From Candidatus Hydrogenisulfobacillus filiaventi (GTDB taxonomy: Bacteria > Bacillota > Sulfobacillia > Sulfobacillales > R501), in assembly GCA_902809825.1 (NCBI GenBank), contig LR778114.1:2046001-2110000 (forward strand): a stretch of 64,000 bases of DNA. The letters are read 5' to 3'. The notes below the pieces were generated by a model, which searched no databases, was not told the origin of the DNA, and was given only the letters and a program-made list of their open reading frames with translations. The position numbers and the translations under genes are program-made. Shown here piece by piece: positions 57,049 through 64,000 of this stretch. Position 1 is the stretch's first letter, and every line of letters starts with the position of its first letter.

Positions 57049-57749
57049 GTCGCCGCCTCCTCCCGGCCGTCCCCTGCACGGGCCGCATCCACCCACGCCA
57101 CCACCGCCGGCCAGGACCCGACTACGGTCAGGGCGCCGGCCGCCTGCAGGTCGGCCTCGGTAAAGGTATTGTAGCGGAAGCCCAGGGCCGGGATGCCGGC
57201 CGCGCGGGCGGCCGCCATGTCAAACGGGCTGTCGCCTACATAGACCGCCTGCCCCGGGTCCAGACCCAGGGTGGCCAACGCCCGCCACAGCGGCTCGGGG
57301 TGCGGCTTGTGGCGGCGGGTGGCCTCGTAGGCCACCACCCGGCCGGGCGCCCGGAAGAACCGGTCCAGGCCGGTGAGCTCCAGCCCCCGCCAGGCCATGG
57401 CCTCCCGTTTGGAGGTGACGATGGCCAGTTCCAGGCCCTGCGCCTGCAGCCGTTCCAGGGCCGGGACACTGCCGGGCACCGGCTGCAGCCCGCCGGCATC
57501 ATGGGTGCGGTGGTTGTGCTCCAGATAGACGCTCATCAGCCGCCGGGCCTGGTCGGTATCCAGCTGCGGGCGCATAATCCGGATCTGATCGTTGAGACTG
57601 CGCCCCAGGTGGCGGATGACCTCTTCCGGGGCCAGGTCCTCCCCCAGTACCTCCCGGAACGCATGGCGGAAACTAGCCACAATCAGGCCGGCACTGTCGA
57701 TAAGGGTGCCGTCCAGGTCCAGCAGCACCGCGCGCAGGGGGCTAGCCAT
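57024..57749 (-). CDS. HAD-family phosphatase (PpaX/Gph-like)
   Basis: 241-residue HAD hydrolase: AVLLDLDGTLIDSAGLI (nucleophile Asp and acid Asp), LAIVTSKREAMAWRGLE (motif II Thr-Ser), KPHPEPLW (motif III Lys) and VYVGDSPFDMAAARAAGIPALGF (motif IV). Closest in layout to pyrophosphatase PpaX or phosphoglycolate phosphatase. Its start overlaps the dehydrogenase by 8 bp. Confidence 0.92.
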   Translation of the reverse strand: MASPLRAVLLDLDGTLIDSAGLIVASFRHAFREVLGEDLAPEEVIRHLGRSLNDQIRIMRPQLDTDQARRLMSVYLEHNHRTHDAGGLQPVPGSVPALERLQAQGLELAIVTSKREAMAWRGLELTGLDRFFRAPGRVVAYEATRRHKPHPEPLWRALATLGLDPGQAVYVGDSPFDMAAARAAGIPALGFRYNTFTEADLQAAGALTVVGSWPAVVAWVDAARAGDGREEAATWDSTEQP

Positions 57750-58617
57750 GGCCAAGCTGGTCCCACGCCAGCACGTAGCTGGCCTCATCGCGGCCGCCGG
57801 CCCCGGTATCGCGCCAGGCCCGGTAGGCCGCCACGGCCGTGCGGGAGAGGGGAATGGACTGACCCAGGGCCTCGGCCAGCCCCACCGCCAGCTCCAGGTC
57901 CTTGAGCCGGTTGTCAACACTGAAGCCCGGCGTCCAGTCGCCCGCCTTCAAGCGTCCCAGCAGCTTCTCCAGCTCATAGGATCGGGCCGAGCCATGCATC
58001 ATGACCTCTTCCATGGCGTCCAGGCGCAACCCGGCCCGCAGGCCCAGGCGCAGGCCCTCGGCCGCGGCCATGAGCGTCAGCCCCGAGACCAGGTTGGAGA
58101 CGAGTTTGAGGGTCTGCCCCATCCCAACCGGGCCGACGTGCAGGATACGGCGGCCCATCAGGCCCAGCAGGGGCCGCACCCGCTGAAAGGCCGCCACCTC
58201 CCCGCCTGCCATGATGGTGAGGGTGGCCTCCCGGGCCCCCTGGTCGCCGCCGGTGACAGGGGCATCCACCCACTGCACCCCCTGCGCGGCTGCCCGCGCG
58301 GCCAGGGACCGGGTCAGCCCGGGGGAGACGGTGGAGTGGTCCACAATCACCCCGCCCTCAGCGATGCCGGACAGGATGCCGTCCGCGCCCAGGGTAACCG
58401 CCTCCAGCGCCTGGTCGTCCGTCACCATCACGAACACCACCGGGGCGGCCGCGGCCGCCTGCCGGGGGGTTTCCGCCACCGCCGCCCCCAGCGCGGCCAG
58501 CGGCTCCGTCCGGCTGCGGGTGCGGTTATACACCACCAGCTCCACCCCGCGCGTCACCAGGTTGCGGGCCATCGCGCCGCCCATGATGCCAAGCCCGATA
58601 AAGGCCGCCTGTGCCAA
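57742..58617 (-). CDS. Beta-hydroxyacid dehydrogenase (HIBADH / tartronate semialdehyde reductase family)
   Basis: 291 residues. NAD(P)-binding AAFIGLGIMGGAMARNLVTRGVELVVYNR (signature), substrate-binding VDAPVTGGDQGAREATLTIMAGG, catalytic Lys in GQTLKLVSNLVSG and the C-terminal KDLELAVGLAEALG. Could act on 3-hydroxyisobutyrate, tartronate semialdehyde or glyoxylate-type substrates; not distinguishable. First gene of a six-gene minus-strand group. Upstream 58618-58778 holds no gene; a TATCAT box lies near 58644. Confidence 0.88.
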   Translation of the reverse strand: MAQAAFIGLGIMGGAMARNLVTRGVELVVYNRTRSRTEPLAALGAAVAETPRQAAAAAPVVFVMVTDDQALEAVTLGADGILSGIAEGGVIVDHSTVSPGLTRSLAARAAAQGVQWVDAPVTGGDQGAREATLTIMAGGEVAAFQRVRPLLGLMGRRILHVGPVGMGQTLKLVSNLVSGLTLMAAAEGLRLGLRAGLRLDAMEEVMMHGSARSYELEKLLGRLKAGDWTPGFSVDNRLKDLELAVGLAEALGQSIPLSRTAVAAYRAWRDTGAGGRDEASYVLAWDQLGHG

Positions 58618-58778
58618 GGCGCATCCCTCCCGCCTCTGGGCCTATGATAACCCTTCCCCGTGCCCCCGGCCACGACCGCCCCACCAGTCCGGCCCATATC
58701 CGGACATCACCGGATCTGCCCGGCCCCGAAAGCTTCCTGCCGGCAGCAGGAGGACGGTCCCCCGCACACCACCGGTTC

Positions 58779-60211
58779 CTAACCGCGCGCCGCCCCTCCG
58801 CCGGCCGGGCCCACCCCCTGCCAGAACCGCTCCGCTTCGGCCAGCCGCTCCGCCACCCGCTCCGGGGCAGTGGCAAACGGCTGCCGCCTGGCCGCCACGA
58901 GGCGCTCGGGGGTGAGCTCCGCCAACCAGGCGGGGTCGATGGCCCCGGGCCGGCCGGCATCCTCAAGAAAGGCCGCCAGCCACGCGGGGGTGACGTCCCC
59001 GAACCCCTTCCCTTCCTCCAGCAGGCGGCCCACCAGGGCGCCCACCAGGTGGTGCGCCTCCCGGAATGGCATCCCGGCCGCGGCCAGCCGGTCGGCCAGG
59101 TCGGTCGCGGCGGTAAAGTCGCGGCCCAGCCGGGCCCGGATGCGGGCCCGGTCCACGGTCAGGGTCCGCACCATTCCGGCCAGCACCTCCAGCACCTGAT
59201 CCATGGTGTCCACCACCTCGAACACCGCCTCCTTGTCCTCCTGGAGGTCGGAGTTGTACGCCAGCGGCAGGCCCTTTAAGGTGGTGAGCAGGCCCAGCAG
59301 GTTGCCGTACACCCTCCCCGCCTTGCCCCGCACCAGCTCCGCCACATCGGGGTTGCGTTTCTGGGGCATGATGGAGGAGCCGGTACTGTAGGCGTCATCC
59401 ACCCGGATATAGCCGAACTCCACCGAGGACCACAGCACCAGCTCCTCGCCCAGCCGGGAAAGGTGCATGGCCGTGATGGCGGCCCAGGCCAGGAACTCCA
59501 CCAGGTAGTCGCGATCACTGACCGCATCGAGGGAATTGCGGTAGATGCCGTCGAAGCCCAACCGCCGGGCGGTGTCTTCCGGGTCGGTCGGATAGGGGGT
59601 ACCCGCCAGCGCCCCCGCACCCAGGGGGGAGCGGTTCATGCGCCGGGCCCAGTCGTCCAGCCGGCCCAGATCCCGGCGCAGCATCTCCGTGTAGGCCAGC
59701 CAATGATGAGCCAGCAGCACCGGCTGGGCCGCCTGCATGTGGGTGTAGCCGGGGATGATGACGTCAAGATGGGCGCGGGCCTGCTGCAGCAGGGCCCCGG
59801 CCAGGCCGGCCAGCCGTTCCTGCATGCGGCCGTACACGTGCCGCATGTACAGGAGCATGTCCACCTGCACCTGATCGTTGCGGCTCCGCGCAGTGTGGAG
59901 GGTCCCGGCCACCGGCCCCAGGATCTCGGCCAGGCGGCCCTCCACGTTCATATGCACATCCTCCCACTCCAGGCGGGGGGTGAAGCGGCCGGATTCCGCC
60001 TCGGCCAGCACCTGGGCCAGGCCCTCGTCCAGGCGGCGGGCCGTGTCGGGGTCTAGGATGCCGCGTGCGGCCAGCATGGCCACATGGGCGCGTGACCCCT
60101 GGATATCAAAAGGCAGCAGCCGCCAGTCGAAGCGGACCGAGGCTGTAAAAGCCTGGGCCTCGGGGGCGGGGCCCCCCCGGAAGAGGGGGTTGCGGGCTTC
60201 GCTGCGGCTGC

Positions 60212-60215
<4 letters not shown>
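58779..60215 (-). CDS. argH: Argininosuccinate lyase
   Basis: 478 residues; last step of arginine synthesis. RSRNDQVQVDMLLYMR, PGYTHMQAAQPVLLAHH, and the lyase signature GSSIMPQKRNPDVAELVRGK with the catalytic Ser are intact. Starts 4 bp inside the argG end. C-terminal LVGALVGRLLEEGKG fits the family. Last gene of the arg cluster. Confidence 0.98.
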
Positions 60216-61447
<1,232 letters not shown>

Positions 61448-61492
61448 CCTTGGTCCTCCTCTTTGTTCGTGGTTTCCTGTCCCGCAACCCGG

Positions 61493-62671
61493 TCAGCCGG
61501 CCACCGCCGCCAATGCCTCGCCCAGGAGGGCTTCCGCGGCCAGGATGGCCTCCTCGTCCACCACCAGGGGCGGCAACAGCCGCACCACGTTGCCGGCGGT
61601 GGCGTTGATAATCAGGCCGCGCTCCAGTGCCGCCGCCGCCACCGGGGCACTGGGGCGGTCCAGCACCAGCCCCCACATGAGCCCGCGGCCCCGCACCTCG
61701 CGCACCAGGGCGGGGAAGCGCGCCTGCAGGCGGCGCAATGCGGCCTCCAGGGCCGGGGCCACCGCCTGCACGTGCCGTAGACCGCCCTCCTCCAGCCAGT
61801 CCAGCACGGCCAGGCCGGCTGCCGCAGCCAGCGGATTACCCCCGAAGGTGCTGCCGTGGTCCCCGGGAACCAGGGTCGCCGCCACCTCCGGGCGGGCCAG
61901 CATGGCCCCCACCGGCACCCCGCCGCCCAGCCCCTTGGCCAGCAGGATGACATCGGGATGGACCTCCTCCGCCTGATGGGCAAACCAGAAGCCGGTGCGG
62001 CCCATGCCGGTCTGCACCTCGTCCACCAGGAACAGGCAGCCGTGGTCCCGGCAGAGCCGCTCCACCTCGCGCAGGAAGCCGGCCGGGGGGACCACTACCC
62101 CGTTTTCCCCCTGAATGGGCTCGATCAGCACCGCCGCCGCCGGGGTCTCCTCCAGTTTGGCGGCCAGGGTGGTGGCATCCCCGAAGGGAAACTCGTCAAA
62201 CCCCTCCAGCATGGGCCGGAAGGGATCCTGCAGGGCGGGCTGGCGGGTGGCGGCCAGGGCTCCCATGGTCCGGCCGTGGAACCCGCCCCGGGCCGCCAGG
62301 ATCACCGTGCGTCCCCGCGCCCGGCCCCACTTGCGCACCAGCTTGATGGCAGCCTCATTGGCCTCCGCCCCGCTGTTACCGAAATAGACCTGCATGCCCC
62401 CCGACAAGGCCTGCAGCCGGGCCGCCAGGGCTTCGGCCGCCGGATTGTGGAAGTAGTTGGAGGTGTGCAACAGGCTCAGTGCGCCCTCCAACCGCGCCCG
62501 CAGGCCGGGATGATTGTGGCCGAGGGCGCTGGCCCCGATTCCGGCCAGGAAATCCCAATAAGCGCGCCCGTGGTCATCGTAAACCCGCAGGCCTTCCCCC
62601 CGCACCAGGGTCACGGGAAACCGCCGGTAAATGGGTACCCAGGGATCCGTCTGCTCCCCGCTCATGACCAT
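61493..62671 (-). CDS. argD: Acetylornithine aminotransferase
   Basis: 392-residue class III PLP aminotransferase: FLAGIGASALGHNHPGL, YFGNSGAEANEAAIKLVRKW, AARGGFHGRTMGALAAT, PLP-Asp in CLFLVDEVQTGMGRTGFW, Schiff-base Lys in ILLAKGLGGGVPVGAML, and GSTFGGNPLAAAA. Arg context assigns acetylornithine over ornithine or GABA. Confidence 0.95.
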   Translation of the reverse strand: MVMSGEQTDPWVPIYRRFPVTLVRGEGLRVYDDHGRAYWDFLAGIGASALGHNHPGLRARLEGALSLLHTSNYFHNPAAEALAARLQALSGGMQVYFGNSGAEANEAAIKLVRKWGRARGRTVILAARGGFHGRTMGALAATRQPALQDPFRPMLEGFDEFPFGDATTLAAKLEETPAAAVLIEPIQGENGVVVPPAGFLREVERLCRDHGCLFLVDEVQTGMGRTGFWFAHQAEEVHPDVILLAKGLGGGVPVGAMLARPEVAATLVPGDHGSTFGGNPLAAAAGLAVLDWLEEGGLRHVQAVAPALEAALRRLQARFPALVREVRGRGLMWGLVLDRPSAPVAAAALERGLIINATAGNVVRLLPPLVVDEEAILAAEALLGEALAAVAG

Positions 62672-62698
62672 CCTCCCCCCGAAGGGCCACCCGGCCCC

Positions 62699-63442
62699 TT
62701 AGATGGGGGCGATGGTGGTGCCGGCTGCGGCGCTCAGCCGGCCGACCCGCACCGTCCCCACCCCCGCCTCCAGGGCGAACAACGCTGCCTCCAGCTTCGG
62801 GACCATGCCGGTATGGGCCCGGCCTTCCTCCATCCAGCGGCGGGCGGTGGCGGCGTCCAGCCGCTCCACCACGCTGGCCGGATCCTCCGGATCCGACCGC
62901 ACCCCCCCGCTATCGGTGTAGAACACCAGGGCATCCGCGCCCGCCAGCGCCGCCACATGCGCCGCCGCCCAGTCACCGTTGCAGTTCAGCACCTGCCCCG
63001 GACGGCTGCGGTCCAGCGCCAACGGCGCCACCACCGGCACCAGTCCGAGGTGCAAAAGCGCCTGGAGCAGGCGGGCACGCCCGCCGGTGATGCGGCCGAC
63101 ATGCCCCAATTCCGGTACCGGGTCCGCCTCCAGCAGGCCGTCATCGGCGCCGTTGAGGCCTACCGCCGGCACCCCCCGCGCCTCCAGGGCCGCCACCAGG
63201 GCGGTGTTGACCCGCCCCGACAGCACCTCCACCACCACTTCCAGGGCGGCCGGGCTGGTGACCCGCTGCCCGCGGACGAACCGGACCGGCTCCTGCAGCC
63301 GGGCCTGGGCCCGGCTGATGGCTGCGCCGCCGCCGTGCACCACCACCACGCTCTGTCCGGACCGGACCGCCGCCTCCACTTCCTCCAGCCACGGGTCGGC
63401 GCCGCCCAGCACGCTGCCCCCGACCTTGACCACCACCAGCAT
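62699..63442 (-). CDS. argB: Acetylglutamate kinase
   Basis: 247-residue amino acid kinase: VVKVGGSVLGGADP (phosphate loop), SVVVVHGGGAAISRA, GLNGADDGLL, LNCNGDWAAAHVAALAGADALVFYTDSGGV. Short N-terminus and the QRVTSPAALEVVVEVLSGRVN stretch match the arginine-pathway enzyme; the LysW-type acidic carrier is not seen nearby. Possible feedback control cannot be judged. Confidence 0.93.
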   Translation of the reverse strand: MLVVVKVGGSVLGGADPWLEEVEAAVRSGQSVVVVHGGGAAISRAQARLQEPVRFVRGQRVTSPAALEVVVEVLSGRVNTALVAALEARGVPAVGLNGADDGLLEADPVPELGHVGRITGGRARLLQALLHLGLVPVVAPLALDRSRPGQVLNCNGDWAAAHVAALAGADALVFYTDSGGVRSDPEDPASVVERLDAATARRWMEEGRAHTGMVPKLEAALFALEAGVGTVRVGRLSAAAGTTIAPI

Positions 63443-63460
63443 GCTGTCCCTCCGTCCGCC

Positions 63461-64000
63461 TCAGGTCCGGTAGTGGGCATTGATGTGGACATACCCCTCG
63501 GTCAGGTCGCAGCCCCAGGCGGTGGCCGCACCGGGCCCGTCCCCTACCTGCAGTTCGAACACCACTTCCTCCGCCTCCATGGCGCGGGCGGCGGCGGCCT
63601 CATCGAAGGGCAGCGGCCGGCCGTGGTCCAGGAGGGGCATGCCGTTCATGGTCAGGGAGGCGTTCCCCGGATCGAAGGCGTCCCCGACGCTGCCGGCGGC
63701 CGCCAGGACCCGCCCCCAGTTCGGGTCGCGCCCGTAGACCGCCGCCTTTACCAGGGAGGATCCCGCCACCCGCCGCGCCTTCAGGGCGGCATCCGCCTCG
63801 GACGCCGCCCCCCGCACCGTCACGGTCAGCAGGTGGGTCGCCCCTTCGCCGTCGGCGGCGATGGCCCGGGCGGTCTGCACCAGCAGCGCCGTGAGGGCGC
63901 CGGCGAAGCGGCGGCGGTCCTCCGCGCTCAGCACCGCCACCCCGCTGGCCCCGTTGGCCCACGCCAGCACCATGTCGTTGGTGGACTGGTCCCCGTCCAC
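63461..64000 (-). CDS. argJ: Ornithine acetyltransferase ArgJ, C-terminal part (5' end outside window)
   Basis: 179 visible codons: GDQSTNDMVLAWANG, IAADGEGATHLLTVTVRGA, VKAAVYGRDPNWGRVLAAAG and the terminal EGYVHINAHYRT are the beta-chain landmarks of the self-cleaving ArgJ. The N-terminal half and the autocleavage Thr lie beyond 64000. Recycles the acetyl group between ornithine and glutamate; its presence means the cyclic arginine route. Confidence 0.96.
   Translation of the reverse strand: MDGDQSTNDMVLAWANGASGVAVLSAEDRRRFAGALTALLVQTARAIAADGEGATHLLTVTVRGAASEADAALKARRVAGSSLVKAAVYGRDPNWGRVLAAAGSVGDAFDPGNASLTMNGMPLLDHGRPLPFDEAAAARAMEAEEVVFELQVGDGPGAATAWGCDLTEGYVHINAHYRT

Overview
The window is very GC-rich, gene-dense bacterial chromosome with strong AGGAGG-type ribosome binding sites, frequent GTG/TTG starts and many 4-bp start/stop overlaps. 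Gene content (LytS/LytR pair, PhoPR-type pair, UPF0173 and YchF proteins, a group 1h-type [NiFe]-hydrogenase with its actinobacterial-style accessory genes, a sortase and its substrate) suggests a high-GC Gram-positive, plausibly a deep Firmicutes lineage of the Sulfobacillus/Thermaerobacter kind able to oxidise hydrogen. That placement is inference; no rRNA is present.

Layout. 1-4376 (-): phosphate genes (pstC partial, pstS, phoR, phoB) and a P-loop protein. 4410-9891: GDT1-type transporter, Clp-fold protease, APC permease, alpha/beta hydrolase and a secreted CAP-like protein. 10004-13663 (+): a cell-surface island of ECF sigma factor, frameshifted anti-sigma factor, anchored repeat protein and sortase. 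13660-16712: sulfur/redox region with a CsoR/CstR-type repressor, tandem rhodanese, peptide deformylase and two thioredoxin-fold genes, each carrying an in-frame TGA exactly at the first cysteine of its CxxC motif (Thr-Thr-Pro-x-TGA-Pro-x-Cys). Each TGA is followed 17 nt later by the loop of a SECIS-like hairpin, so both are best read as selenoproteins. 17384-21171: nicotinamidase, LytS/LytR pair and a BASS-type transporter.

21201-34992 is a nitrogen/nickel region. The urease operon ureABCEFGD (-) diverges from a guanidine-hydrolase-like ureohydrolase (+). Immediately after that gene lies a guanidine-I (ykkC) riboswitch with an overlapping terminator, ahead of a metallophosphoesterase and an APC permease. 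Guanidine would yield urea plus ammonia, and urease would finish the degradation. Further on, two APC permease genes form a 1,134-bp near-perfect inverted repeat around a methyltransferase gene; their C-terminal tails lie inside the repeat and differ.

35038-46692 (-) is a 15-gene hydrogenase operon: small and large subunits, a 36-residue membrane peptide, hypCDEAB, NifU-like, four conserved accessory proteins, the maturation protease and a DUF1641-like protein. Urease, the guanidine hydrolase and hydrogenase all need nickel. 46966-64000: a flavoprotein, moaED, lgt, hemL, ychF, a cell-wall recycling group (murQ, serine hydrolase, sugar kinase), a mixed operon (dehydrogenase, HAD phosphatase, UPF0173, Cas4-like nuclease, OsmC, small protein) and the arginine genes argJ(partial)-B-D-G-H.

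A palindrome, ATACC-N6-GGTAT, occurs before the rhodanese gene, before the seleno-glutaredoxin gene and between urease and guanidine hydrolase. It resembles CsoR-family operators and may link the redox and nitrogen genes to the repressor encoded at 13660. No tRNA, rRNA, CRISPR array or transposase was found.
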